Under the pieces are notes generated by a model. The model was not told the origin of the DNA and did not search any database. It was given only the letters and a program-made list of their open reading frames with translations. Below, one piece after another: positions 15,443 through 23,691 of a DNA stretch of 29,696 nt (within the stretch, counting starts at the first letter, position 1; each line of letters opens with the position of its first letter). The stretch comes from an uncultured Dermabacteraceae bacterium (lineage in GTDB: Bacteria; Actinomycetota; Actinomycetes; Actinomycetales; Dermabacteraceae). The DNA is taken from NCBI GenBank assembly GCA_943913905.1, contig CALTZZ010000011.1, positions 1 to 29,696 on the forward strand, in the 5' to 3' direction. A program made the position numbers and the translations under genes.

Positions 15443-17107
15443 GTGGATACATTCACCGCGACAACCGACGCCGTCGGCGGAAACCTCGCACTTTCCGCAG
15501 CCGTCGCCACCATCCCCCTCCTCACCTTCTTCTCCATGCTCCTCGTGCTGAAAGCCAAAGCATGGCAAGCGGGCCTCGCAGGGCTTGCAGCCGCCATCCT
15601 CGTGGCAGTATTCGGCTTCGGAATGCCCGGCGACCTCGCACTCCTCAGCGCCACGGAAGGCGCAGCCTTCGGATTCTTCCCGATTGTGTGGATCGTGGTC
15701 ATGGCGCTCTGGTTCTACCAACTCACCGTCCTCTCCGGACGTTTCGAAGACCTCCGCACCCTGTTCGACACCATCGGCGGCGGAGACATTCGCATTCAAG
15801 CAGTCCTCATCGCCTTCTGCTTCGGCGGCATGCTCGAAGCCCTCGCCGGATTCGGCGCGCCCGTCGCGATCGCTGCGACGATGCTGCTCGCACTCGGGAT
15901 CGCGCCACTAACCGCCGCGATCGTCGTGCTCCTCGCCAATGTCGCCCCCGTGGCCTTCGGCGCGATCGGCACCCCCATCACGACAGCGGGGCAACTCACC
16001 GGCGTCCCCGCCACAGACATCGGCGCCATCATCGGGCTCCAAGCCCCACTCATCTCCTTCTCCATCCCCTTCCTTTTGGTTCTCGTGATCGACGGGGTCA
16101 AAGGACTCCGAGACACCTGGCCCGCTCTCGCCGTCATCGGTGGCGTCTACACGCTCGCGCTCTGGTGGTCCTCCACCTACTTCTCCTACGAACTCACCGG
16201 AGTCGTGGCCGCACTCATGGGCATGGCAGCCGCCGTCGGCTTCCTCCGCTTCTGGAAACCCAAAGGCGCCCACGAGGCCGCAACCCGCCTCGGCATCACC
16301 CAGGCCCCCGCCGATTCAAGCCTCACACCCACGCGCATATGGATGGCGATCATGCCGTACCTGCTCGTTGTGGTGGTCTTCGGCATCGCCAAACTGTGGA
16401 AGCTCGGGATCAACGTTCCAGAGATCCTCTCCTCAACAGATATCTCCATCCCGTGGCCGGGTCTCCACGGACACATCCTCAACGACGGCGGCGAAGCCAT
16501 CACCAGCACGGTCTACAGACTCCCGTGGCTCTCCTCACCCGGCACCCTCATGCTCATCACCGGACTCCTCGTTGCCGCGATCTACTCCGTATACAACGGC
16601 GGTGGGAAGTTCCCCATCACGGTAGGAAACGCCGTTGCGGAAATCGGTCGAAGCTTCTACACGATGCGCTTCTCAGGCCTCACCATCATGTGCGTGCTCG
16701 CAGTCGCCTACGTCATGAACTTCTCTGGCCAAACCCTCGCGATGGGCACGCTCATCGCCTCCGTCGGCAGTGCCTTCGCCTTCTTCTCACCGATCCTCGG
16801 CTGGGTAGGCACCGCCGTCACCGGGTCCGACACCTCCGCCAACGCACTGTTCTCCAACCTTCAGCAGAACGTGGCCCACGAAGTAGGGATCGACCCCGCA
16901 CTCATGCTCGCCTCCAACACCACGGGCGGCGGCGTAGGCAAAATGATCTCCCCGCAGTCGCTCGCCATCGCCGCCACAGCGGTCCGCATGGAAGGGCAGG
17001 AGTCAAAGATCTTCCGCAAGGCACTCCCGTGGTCCATCGGCCTGCTCATCGTGGTTTGCACCATCGCGTTCCTGCAATCTAATCTCCTTGCGTGGATGCT
17101 TCCGTAA
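15443..17107 (+). CDS. lctP: L-lactate permease, LctP/LldP family
   Basis: A 554-residue integral membrane protein. The GTG at 15443 is preceded by AGGAG at 5-base spacing; the frame is open for another 33 codons upstream but without a ribosome site and with unrelated sequence. About a dozen or more hydrophobic helices are visible. Family landmarks are LAGFGAPVAIAATMLLALGI, NVAPVAFGAIGTPITTAGQL, FFSPILGWVGTAVTGSDTSAN, and ALFSNLQQNVA followed by ASNTTGGGVGKMISPQ, all characteristic of the lactate permease family. It imports lactate with protons for the LutABC complex encoded divergently. The downstream regulator gene overlaps its end by 16 bases. Confidence 0.95.
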   Translation: MDTFTATTDAVGGNLALSAAVATIPLLTFFSMLLVLKAKAWQAGLAGLAAAILVAVFGFGMPGDLALLSATEGAAFGFFPIVWIVVMALWFYQLTVLSGRFEDLRTLFDTIGGGDIRIQAVLIAFCFGGMLEALAGFGAPVAIAATMLLALGIAPLTAAIVVLLANVAPVAFGAIGTPITTAGQLTGVPATDIGAIIGLQAPLISFSIPFLLVLVIDGVKGLRDTWPALAVIGGVYTLALWWSSTYFSYELTGVVAALMGMAAAVGFLRFWKPKGAHEAATRLGITQAPADSSLTPTRIWMAIMPYLLVVVVFGIAKLWKLGINVPEILSSTDISIPWPGLHGHILNDGGEAITSTVYRLPWLSSPGTLMLITGLLVAAIYSVYNGGGKFPITVGNAVAEIGRSFYTMRFSGLTIMCVLAVAYVMNFSGQTLAMGTLIASVGSAFAFFSPILGWVGTAVTGSDTSANALFSNLQQNVAHEVGIDPALMLASNTTGGGVGKMISPQSLAIAATAVRMEGQESKIFRKALPWSIGLLIVVCTIAFLQSNLLAWMLP

Positions 17108-17901
17108 ATAATGACGCTTTAGCGCGGTCGCGCGCTCACACGGTCATCCTCGAATGGCTCGAAGAGGAACTCCGCACCGGCGCTCTCGAAGTGGGAGACA
17201 AACTCCCCAGTGAGCGTGCGCTCGCGGAAAAATTCGGTATCGCCCGTACTTCCGTGCGGGAAGCCACCCGAATCCTCGACGCAATGGGCATCCTCCGCAC
17301 CGCTACCGGCTCCGGGCCCAGCTCCGGCGCGATCATTGTGTCTGAACCTGCAACGGCGTTCACCCTCGCACTACGCATGCATGCCGCCACCCGCACGTTC
17401 CCCGTCACGGACCTAGTTCAGACTCGGATCCTGCTCGAATGCGAAGCAGCGCGCAGCGCCGCCCGCGCGCACCCCCGAGTCGCGGACGGCGAGAACGATG
17501 GCACAGGGGAGGGGCACAGCGGCGTTGATCCCAGCCTCATCGAGCGCCGCGCCACAGTTCTCGCAAAAGCCGAAAACATCGTGGAAAAGCTCGACGCCCC
17601 ACACCTTGCGCCCCTCGAATTCCACGCCCTGGACCAGGCGTTTCACCGGTCTCTAGCGGAGTTGGGTAACAATGCTGTGCTCAACACGCTGCTCGCCTCG
17701 CTCAGCGGCGGCATCATCGAATACGTCCACACCACCGTGTCCCAACGCAGCGACTGGGACAGCATCCGCGCCACACTCAACGACCAACACCGCGGCATCC
17801 TCGCAGCCGCCCGCGCAGCCGACGGCGAACTCGCCGCAGAGCGCACCAAAGAACACATCCTCTGGTTCTACGACAGGGTGTGCGAGACCGGCGCCATCTG
17901 A
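17092..17901 (+). CDS. lldR: GntR/FadR-family regulator, LldR-like
   Basis: A 269-residue protein starting with GTG at 17092, inside the last codons of the permease gene; no better in-frame start or strong ribosome site is visible. Residues 10-80 form the winged HTH of GntR proteins (LPSERALAEKFGIARTSVREATRILDAMGIL). The rest is an FCD ligand-binding domain (LVQTRILLECEAARSAA, FHALDQAFHRSLAELGNN, and a final helix with DQHRGILAAARAAD), in which Asp and His residues bind a metal and a small carboxylate. A hydrophilic stretch near residues 125-145 looks like an insertion. Given linkage to lut and permease genes, it most likely senses lactate and represses from the dyads at 15311-15348. Confidence 0.9.
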   Translation: MDASVNNDALARSRAHTVILEWLEEELRTGALEVGDKLPSERALAEKFGIARTSVREATRILDAMGILRTATGSGPSSGAIIVSEPATAFTLALRMHAATRTFPVTDLVQTRILLECEAARSAARAHPRVADGENDGTGEGHSGVDPSLIERRATVLAKAENIVEKLDAPHLAPLEFHALDQAFHRSLAELGNNAVLNTLLASLSGGIIEYVHTTVSQRSDWDSIRATLNDQHRGILAAARAADGELAAERTKEHILWFYDRVCETGAI

Positions 17902-17973
17902 GGCCGGGGCTGGGGCTGAGGCTGCCGCCCCCTTGATGGTTGTCTCCCCACTTAGTCGTTGCTTCCCGATTTT

Positions 17974-17991
17974 GTAGAGATTCGCCTCTAC
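17974..17991 (+). terminator. Hairpin after lldR
   Basis: A 6-bp stem (GTAGAG/CTCTAC) with loop ATTCGC is followed by TTATTAAT. It is a plausible weak terminator for the permease-regulator transcript, ahead of the palindromic element. Confidence 0.45.
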
Positions 17992-18020
17992 TTATTAATC
18001 GTTCGCTGCCACTCAAACGT

Positions 18021-18071
18021 GTGTACGGTTTATGGCGCCTGGAACCCTTCTAGGCGCCATAAACCGTCCAC
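18021..18071. terminator. Palindrome IR1, copy 2
   Basis: The 22-base arms pair with two mismatches (GTGTACGGTTTATGGCGCCT against its near complement). The span of 51 bases equals that of copy 1. A bidirectional terminator is likely; the T tract is weaker (TATTT). Confidence 0.6.
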
Positions 18072-18115
18072 TATTTCCGGCGGCCAGGTTTTCCTACCGG
18101 GAGCAGCGACACGTT

Positions 18116-18164
18116 TGGACGGTTTTTGTCGCCATGACGCCGCTCAACCGACAAAAACCGTCCA
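18116..18164. terminator. Palindrome IR2, copy 2
   Basis: Sixteen perfectly paired bases (TGGACGGTTTTTGTCG). Relative to copy 1, the T-A pair within the arm is replaced by G-C on both sides, a compensatory double change. Confidence 0.6.
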
Positions 18165-18263
18165 TTCTTGTGTGCGGCGAGGATGTTGTGTCGCTGCCGG
18201 GCGGCCGCGCCACTTTTTGAGCTGCGTTACCGCTCGAGCCGCGCTGCCTATCCTCGAATAGCG

Positions 18264-19256
18264 CTACTTCGCGAGCCGGACTGGCTGACCGCTGCGCACT
18301 GACTCCTGGGCGGCATTCACAACCCGGACGGTCCGTACTCCAGCCCAACCCGACGGCTCCCGAGTTTCGCCCGCGCGCACTGCCTCCAGGAACTCGCCGA
18401 GCAATAGTTCATCGAGGTTCAGGCCGAAGGGATGACACTGGCCGGGCCCTTCGACACGCTGGGCGAACGCATCAACGGTGAGCTGGCCGCCCGTGCCAGC
18501 GGCGTGAATAGTGAGGCCACCCCAGGTGGGGGCGTCCGCGGGCTGTGACCACGAGCAGTCGATGGTGGCGATCATTCCGTCGGGGTAGCGGAAGGTGACG
18601 AGTCCGCCTGTCTCGGCGTCGCCATCGCCCGTGTGACCGTGCAGGACCCCGTTCGTCACGGCGTGCACTTCTGTAGGTTCACCGAAGAGAGAGTCGAGCA
18701 CTTGGGCCACGTGCACCACGTGGTCCACGAGCGCGCCGCCTCCTGCCGCTTCGGGGTCGGTGAACCAGGATCGTCCCGCGGGGAGTTTCCCGTTGTTTGT
18801 GCCGGTGAGAGCGATGATGCTGCCCAAGTTTCCACTGGTCACGGCAGAGCGCAGGGCCGCGATCTGGGGCGAAAAATGGACGGGGAACGCGGTCATGAGC
18901 ACCACGCCCGCGTTTTCGCATGCGGCGACCATCCGCTCGGCGTCTGCAACGGTTGTGGCGAGCGGCTTTTCGCACAGCACGTGCACGCCGCGCCGCGCTG
19001 CTTCGAGGACCAACTCGGCATGGCCGGCGTTCTCACTGCACACCACTACGGCGTCGGGCCCGGCACCGTCCCAGGCGTGCCATACGTCGTCGTATCGATC
19101 GGTCATGGTGCGGGCGCGCACGTCGCCGTATCCGTCGGGGTCGGCAAGCAACACGTCCACGTCCTGTCGTGCTTCCAGGAGCGACACGTAGGACTGCGCG
19201 TGCACGTGGGCCGCGCTCAACACGGCCACACGCAGCAGGTTCTCGGAGGCGTTCAC
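18264..19256 (-). CDS. Gfo/Idh/MocA-family oxidoreductase (second of pair)
   Basis: A 330-residue NAD(P)-dependent sugar or polyol dehydrogenase-like protein. The GTG at 19256 overlaps the upstream stop (GTGA) and has AGGA 7 bases before it. The N-terminal Rossmann fold is slightly atypical: the first loop reads VLSAAHVHA rather than GxGxxG. The family EKP motif (VHVLCEKPLATTV, near residue 90) is intact and provides the catalytic Lys. A C-terminal alpha/beta domain follows, with GGGALVDHVVHVAQVL carrying the conserved Asp and His. It is the last gene of the sugar transport operon, so it probably acts on the imported compound or its oxidised product. The substrate cannot be told from sequence. 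Confidence 0.85.
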   Translation of the reverse strand: MNASENLLRVAVLSAAHVHAQSYVSLLEARQDVDVLLADPDGYGDVRARTMTDRYDDVWHAWDGAGPDAVVVCSENAGHAELVLEAARRGVHVLCEKPLATTVADAERMVAACENAGVVLMTAFPVHFSPQIAALRSAVTSGNLGSIIALTGTNNGKLPAGRSWFTDPEAAGGGALVDHVVHVAQVLDSLFGEPTEVHAVTNGVLHGHTGDGDAETGGLVTFRYPDGMIATIDCSWSQPADAPTWGGLTIHAAGTGGQLTVDAFAQRVEGPGQCHPFGLNLDELLLGEFLEAVRAGETREPSGWAGVRTVRVVNAAQESVRSGQPVRLAK

Positions 19257-20383
19257 AGCGCGATCCTTTCTCCGGTGCGGATCGATTCTCGGGCGGCGTT
19301 GGCAACGGTGATGGCGCTGACGGCGTCGGCCCCATTCACTCGCAGGCTGCGCCCTTCGCTGACGCTCACGCACTCCCAAAAGTCCGCGATCTCGGCGCCG
19401 TAGGGATCTTTCATTCCCGCAACGCTCGGCAGGTAGCTTTTCGAGTCTCCAGACTGCGATACCGAATCGAAATCGACCCCGGTGTTGCGCGCGGAATCGT
19501 AGTGGAGCCGACCGTTGGAGCCAGCCACATCGAAGGAATAGTGGAATACGGTTCCTTCGGGACCCCAGAGCCCGCGGCACAGTGAGAGCGCGCCGCTGCG
19601 GTGGGTCAATACAACGTGCGCAGCCCGCACGTTCGCGTTGCCGTCGGGATGCTTCTGCACGGCATACACGCTGGTGGCGGGGCCGGCGAGCCACAGTGCT
19701 TGGTCGATGTCGTGAATCATCTGGTCCATGATGATCCCGCCGCTTTCCGCCTCGTTCGCGAACCATGGCTGGTGCGGCATCGAGCCGGAGCGTTCAAAAC
19801 GCAGCACCGCCAGTTCGCCCAAGCGCCCGCTGTCCACGGCGCGTTTGAGAGCTTCGTACTGTGGGAAGAACCGCACCACGTGCGCCGGGTACAGTGTTCG
19901 TCCCGCGTCGTGCGCGTGCTGCACCATCGCTTCGACGGCGTCTTCGTGTAGCGCAAGCGGCTTCTCGCATAGCACGTCCTTCTCAGCGTCGAGGGCAGCG
20001 TGCACGTATTCGGGGTGTGATGTCGTGGGCGTGCACACGTCTACCACGTCGACCGCGGAGAGAAGCGAATCGAACGTGGGATGCACGGTTACCGGTACGG
20101 GGGCCGACGGCACCTGGGAAAACTGCTCCGCGAATTCTTCTGCACCGTGCTCGCTGAACACGTGGAGGTGCGCGCCGAGGGCGAGCCATCCGCGAGCGTG
20201 AGACCGCGAGATTCCGCCCGTCCCCACGATCCCCACGCGGGGGGCTGAGGAGGGAGATCGAGGCGAGATTTCGCGGCCGTCGGCTTTGCTGTGGGTGTCC
20301 GCGCCCGTGCTCGTGTTCGTATCCGTGCCGGTGCCGGGAGCAGCGTCGTTGTTCATGAGTGGCTTCTTTCCATCGACGTTCAC
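19253..20383 (-). CDS. Gfo/Idh/MocA-family oxidoreductase (first of pair)
   Basis: Up to 376 residues. The GTG at 20383 has AGGA at 7-base spacing; an ATG at 20356 with a weaker site would remove 9 residues. The first 45 residues are Gly/Thr/Asp-rich low complexity, then the Rossmann fold begins with VGIVGTGGISRSHARGW (GxGxxG intact). The catalytic EKP motif is in DVLCEKPLALHED, and GGIIMDQMIHDIDQALWL supplies the conserved Asp/His of the C-terminal domain. Paired Gfo/Idh enzymes beside CUT1 transporters are common in catabolism of inositols, amino sugars or oxidised glycosides. Its stop overlaps the next gene by four bases. Substrate unknown. Confidence 0.88.
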   Translation of the reverse strand: MNVDGKKPLMNNDAAPGTGTDTNTSTGADTHSKADGREISPRSPSSAPRVGIVGTGGISRSHARGWLALGAHLHVFSEHGAEEFAEQFSQVPSAPVPVTVHPTFDSLLSAVDVVDVCTPTTSHPEYVHAALDAEKDVLCEKPLALHEDAVEAMVQHAHDAGRTLYPAHVVRFFPQYEALKRAVDSGRLGELAVLRFERSGSMPHQPWFANEAESGGIIMDQMIHDIDQALWLAGPATSVYAVQKHPDGNANVRAAHVVLTHRSGALSLCRGLWGPEGTVFHYSFDVAGSNGRLHYDSARNTGVDFDSVSQSGDSKSYLPSVAGMKDPYGAEIADFWECVSVSEGRSLRVNGADAVSAITVANAARESIRTGERIAL

Positions 20384-20392
20384 ACTAGGGTC

Positions 20393-21238
20393 CTATCGGA
20401 AACTCGAGAGCGCAAACCCCTGTATTACGCGGCGTTGCAGGAGCGCGAACCCGATGAATACGGGGGCCATGGCCATGAGGCTCGCGGCCATGACCACGGG
20501 GTAGTCGGTGCCGCGCAGGTGGTCTCCCTGCAAGGTGGCGAGGCCGACGGCGATCGGGTAGTTCTCGGTGGAGTTGATGACCACGAGGGGCCACAGCAGG
20601 TTGTTCCATGCGGCGAGCACGGTGATCACCCCGAAGGAGAATAGTGCGGGCCGCGCGAGGGGGATCATGATTCGCCAGAATGCTTGCCAGGGATTGCAGC
20701 CGTCGAGCTTTGCGGCGTCTACCAGTTCTTCGGGGATGCGACGGAAATACTGCATCATGAAGAACGTGCCGAAGGCGCTCACGAGCCCGGGCGCGAGGAT
20801 CGCGAAGAACGTATCGAGCAGGCCCGAGTCTTGCACCATCTGGTATTGCGGGATCAGGAAGATCTGGCCCGGGACCATGAGTACCGTGAGAATCAGGAAG
20901 AAGATGACGTTCCGGCCCGCGAATTTCATGCGCGCGAATGCGTATCCGGCGAGTGAACACGTCACGAGTTCGGCCACCACACGTGCTGCCGCGTAGGCCA
21001 GGGTCACTCCCATCTGGTCCGTGAACGGCAGCACCTCGAACACGCGGGCATAGTTGCCCCATTGCAGAGTGTCGGGCCACAGGTTGAGTGGCACTTTAAC
21101 GGCTTCGGACCGGGTATTGAGCGAGAGCTTGATCTGCCACAGGAACGGGAACAGCATCGTGGCGGCACCGATTGCGAGGATCAGGTGCGCGTCCCATGTG
21201 CGGCCGTGGCGTTTGCTTGTGCGGCGGCGCTTAGTCAT
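20393..21238 (-). CDS. CUT1 sugar ABC transporter permease, MalG-type
   Basis: A 281-residue inner-membrane permease with six likely helices. The EAA loop that contacts the ATPase is clear (VDAAKLDGCNPWQAFWRIMIPLARP, about residues 185-210), and the ending FALSSFR is typical of MalG-type subunits (binding-protein-dependent transport permease domain). The ATG at 21238 lies within the end of the preceding permease gene, overlapping it by 8 bases. It works with the neighbouring MalF-type permease and lipoprotein. No ATPase gene is in the operon, so an MsmK-like shared ATPase elsewhere is presumed. Confidence 0.93.
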   Translation of the reverse strand: MTKRRRTSKRHGRTWDAHLILAIGAATMLFPFLWQIKLSLNTRSEAVKVPLNLWPDTLQWGNYARVFEVLPFTDQMGVTLAYAAARVVAELVTCSLAGYAFARMKFAGRNVIFFLILTVLMVPGQIFLIPQYQMVQDSGLLDTFFAILAPGLVSAFGTFFMMQYFRRIPEELVDAAKLDGCNPWQAFWRIMIPLARPALFSFGVITVLAAWNNLLWPLVVINSTENYPIAVGLATLQGDHLRGTDYPVVMAASLMAMAPVFIGFALLQRRVIQGFALSSFR

Positions 21239-22256
21239 AGGTCACCCATTTCTTTTGCACGCGGAACTGGATCGCCGTCACTACGCCCACGATCAGCAGG
21301 ATGAGCAGGGAGAGGGCAGATGCATAGCCCTTGTCGTCGCCGGGGAAAGCGGCCCGGTAGAACAGGTACACGAGCGATTGGGTTTTCGCCGTCACCGGGT
21401 TGGCGTCTCCCAACACCGCGTAAATCAGGTCGAATAGTTGGAATCCGCCGATCACGCTCGTGACCGTGAGGAAGAAAATGCTGGGGCTCAGTAACGGGAC
21501 GGTGATCGAGAAGAACTGCCGCCAGATTGATGCGCCGTCGATCTGCGCCGCCTCATACACTTCCGGCGGGATGGTTCGCAGGCCTGCACCGAGCACGATG
21601 ATCTTGAAGCCAATGCTCATCCACAGGCCCACGATCGCGACCACGATCAGCGCGAGCCATTCGCTCGTGATCCACGCAGGCCCATCGATCCCTACGAGGC
21701 CTAGCAGCACGTTCACGACCCCGGCTTCGCGGTGAAAAATCATTCGCCACACCATCGAAATCGCCGTGGGCATCGCGATGTACGGCAGGAAGAACAGGGC
21801 GCGATAGATGTTCGCGCCGCGCAGCCCCGGGCGTTCCAGTAGTGCCGCGATCACCACGGAGATTGGAATCGCGAGCAGGATGATGGCCGTATAAATGAGC
21901 GTATTGAGCGCGGCGCGGGGCAACTGCGGGTCGCTCGCCAGCCTCGTAAAGTTCTCGAACCCCACGAATTCGGCGGGCTCGAACGTGGACCACGACGTGA
22001 GCGACATTCCGAAGCTCATCACCATCGGCGCCAGGTACATCACGCCGATGCCGATGATCGTGGGCGCGATGAATAGCCACGGCCAGATGCCGTCGCTTGT
22101 GCTCCCGGCACGTCCGGCGGGTTCGGAACGCCCGGTTCGCTGTCGGCGTCGGCCCCGTTCTTTCCGCTGCTGGCCCTCCCGCTGGGAACGTTCGCGGTGA
22201 GGGGAGTGCCCGTGAACGGTGGGGCCGACGGACTCCGTGGTCGAAGCCGAGGTCAC
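21231..22256 (-). CDS. CUT1 sugar ABC transporter permease, MalF-type
   Basis: A 341-residue permease. The GTG at 22256 overlaps the binding protein stop (GTGA). Residues 1-55 are a highly charged Arg/Gln/Ser-rich cytoplasmic extension. The first membrane helix begins at WPWLFIAPTIIGIGVMYLAP, followed by the usual SFGMSLTSW. The EAA loop is YEAAQIDGASIWRQFFSITVPLLSP near residue 240. It partners the MalG-type subunit encoded next. The N-terminal extension is longer than usual for the family and, like other low-complexity termini in this window, is of unknown role. Confidence 0.93.
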   Translation of the reverse strand: MTSASTTESVGPTVHGHSPHRERSQREGQQRKERGRRRQRTGRSEPAGRAGSTSDGIWPWLFIAPTIIGIGVMYLAPMVMSFGMSLTSWSTFEPAEFVGFENFTRLASDPQLPRAALNTLIYTAIILLAIPISVVIAALLERPGLRGANIYRALFFLPYIAMPTAISMVWRMIFHREAGVVNVLLGLVGIDGPAWITSEWLALIVVAIVGLWMSIGFKIIVLGAGLRTIPPEVYEAAQIDGASIWRQFFSITVPLLSPSIFFLTVTSVIGGFQLFDLIYAVLGDANPVTAKTQSLVYLFYRAAFPGDDKGYASALSLLILLIVGVVTAIQFRVQKKWVTYD

Positions 22257-23581
22257 TTCTTTTCCTTAGCGAGCACGTCGTTCATGCGGGTGGCGAGGTC
22301 TGCACAGCCTTCCTCAGCGGTGACGTCGCCCGTGAAGACCTTGGTGAGAACCTCCGTCTCGATCTCGGTCCATTCCGGGGTCTTTTGTGAGATCGGGAAG
22401 GGGACGGCGTTCTCGTTGGCTTGGTCGATGAACACCTGGAGGTTGTATTCGGGGTGCGCGTCCACGTACGCCTTCTGAGTGCCGTCGAGCGCAGGGTTGG
22501 CTGCGCCAGACTTCGCGCTGATCTGCGCCGCCTTCTCCCCAGCGAGGAATCCCGCAAGGGCTTGGGCGGCCGCCATGTTCTTCGAATGGGCGGAGATCAC
22601 GTTGCCGATGCCGTGGATCGCTGTTTTCCGGTTGGCGCCCCCGGGGAGCGGGGCCACCGTGACATCCTTCGCCACCGATGATTCGAGTAGCGCTGGAACA
22701 CGCCAGTTTCCGGACCATTGCATCGCGCACTTGCCGCTTTCGAACAGTGAATACCCGGGGTTCTCGGCAAGCATCTTCAGGTCCGGGCAGGCCCCCGATT
22801 CGATGAGGTCGCGCCAGAACTGCACGCCTTCCACTGTTTTCGGGTCGTCGTAGCCGGACTTCTTCTTGTCGTCAGAAATGACTTTGCCCCCGGCAGTGGG
22901 GATCGAATGGTAGTAAGACGCAGTGTTTGAGAAGACTTCCGCACAGCCCCATACGTCCTTGGCTTTGAGCGCTTCGCGGAGCTCCACGGCCTTCTGCTTG
23001 TAGGTTTCGAGGTCCCAGGATTCGTCGGGGTAGGCGACGCCCGCTTCGTCGAAGAGTTTCTTGTTGTACCAGATGGCCACGGTGTCGAAGTCTTTCGGCG
23101 CCGCGAACGGTTCGCCGTCAACGCTGTACATGTCCATGAGCGCGCTCGGGAAACGTTTCGGGTCAAAGAGCCCCGCCTCTTGGAGGCCTTTAAGCGAAGC
23201 GAGTTGCCCGGTGCTCGCGTATGCCAGGAAGTTTGGGCCGTTCATCCAGAACACGTCTGGCAGCGATTTCGACGAGACTTGTGTGCGGAGTTTCGTCCAG
23301 TAGTCAGCCCACGGCGTGAGCTGCAGTTTGACCTTCACGTTCGGGTATTCGGCGTTGAACTCTTTGATTGTTTCTTCCAGCATCTTCTGCTGGTTTACAT
23401 CCCAGAACCCGTAGGAGATGTTGCCCTCTACCTTCGAGGGGTCGTCGGGGATCTCGTTCGTGCCACCGGCAGCGGCCTTGTCGCCGCAACCGCCACAGCC
23501 CGCGGCGGTTGCGGCGATTCCGGCGGCTCCGGTCAGGGCGATGAGGGAACGGCGGTTCAGGGTGAATGGGCGTGCAGACAT
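22253..23581 (-). CDS. Sugar ABC transporter substrate-binding lipoprotein
   Basis: A 442-residue family 1 extracellular solute-binding protein. The ATG at 23581 follows AAGGAG at good spacing. The signal peptide has twin arginines (R10, R11 in LNRRSLIAL), a hydrophobic stretch, and a lipobox ending at C29 (TAAGC), suggesting a Tat-exported lipoprotein. Mature features include FWDVNQQKMLEETIKEFN, PDVFWMNGPNFLAYAS, DFDTVAIWYNKKLFDEAGV and MQWSGNWRVP, typical of CUT1 binding proteins. It leads a five-gene operon with two permeases and two oxidoreductases. A 110-bp gap separates it from the upstream ROK gene. The ligand is probably a mono- or oligosaccharide, not determinable here. Confidence 0.93.
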   Translation of the reverse strand: MSARPFTLNRRSLIALTGAAGIAATAAGCGGCGDKAAAGGTNEIPDDPSKVEGNISYGFWDVNQQKMLEETIKEFNAEYPNVKVKLQLTPWADYWTKLRTQVSSKSLPDVFWMNGPNFLAYASTGQLASLKGLQEAGLFDPKRFPSALMDMYSVDGEPFAAPKDFDTVAIWYNKKLFDEAGVAYPDESWDLETYKQKAVELREALKAKDVWGCAEVFSNTASYYHSIPTAGGKVISDDKKKSGYDDPKTVEGVQFWRDLIESGACPDLKMLAENPGYSLFESGKCAMQWSGNWRVPALLESSVAKDVTVAPLPGGANRKTAIHGIGNVISAHSKNMAAAQALAGFLAGEKAAQISAKSGAANPALDGTQKAYVDAHPEYNLQVFIDQANENAVPFPISQKTPEWTEIETEVLTKVFTGDVTAEEGCADLATRMNDVLAKEKK

Positions 23582-23691
23582 GAGGTCTTCTCCTTCGCGG
23601 CAAGCAAGGCGGTGAGGCTCTGGGGTGTGGGGTGGTGGCTCGTAATGGCTCGCGGTGGCCGGGCGTGAGGTTTGTGGGCCGACCGGAATGG

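Larger units (their letters stand above)
18007..18179. repeat. 173-bp double-palindrome element, copy 2
   Basis: The second copy, in the same orientation as 11488-11660 and of identical length. The palindromes and their immediate flanks are conserved while the spacer has diverged. It again lies between convergent genes (lldR and an oxidoreductase gene). Confidence 0.85.

Noticed and set aside
15112..17082. A 656-codon open frame on the plus strand over lutA end and the permease gene
   Set aside because: It encodes an Arg/His/Pro-rich product typical of an off-frame reading of GC-rich DNA, while the overlapping frame is a clear lactate permease.
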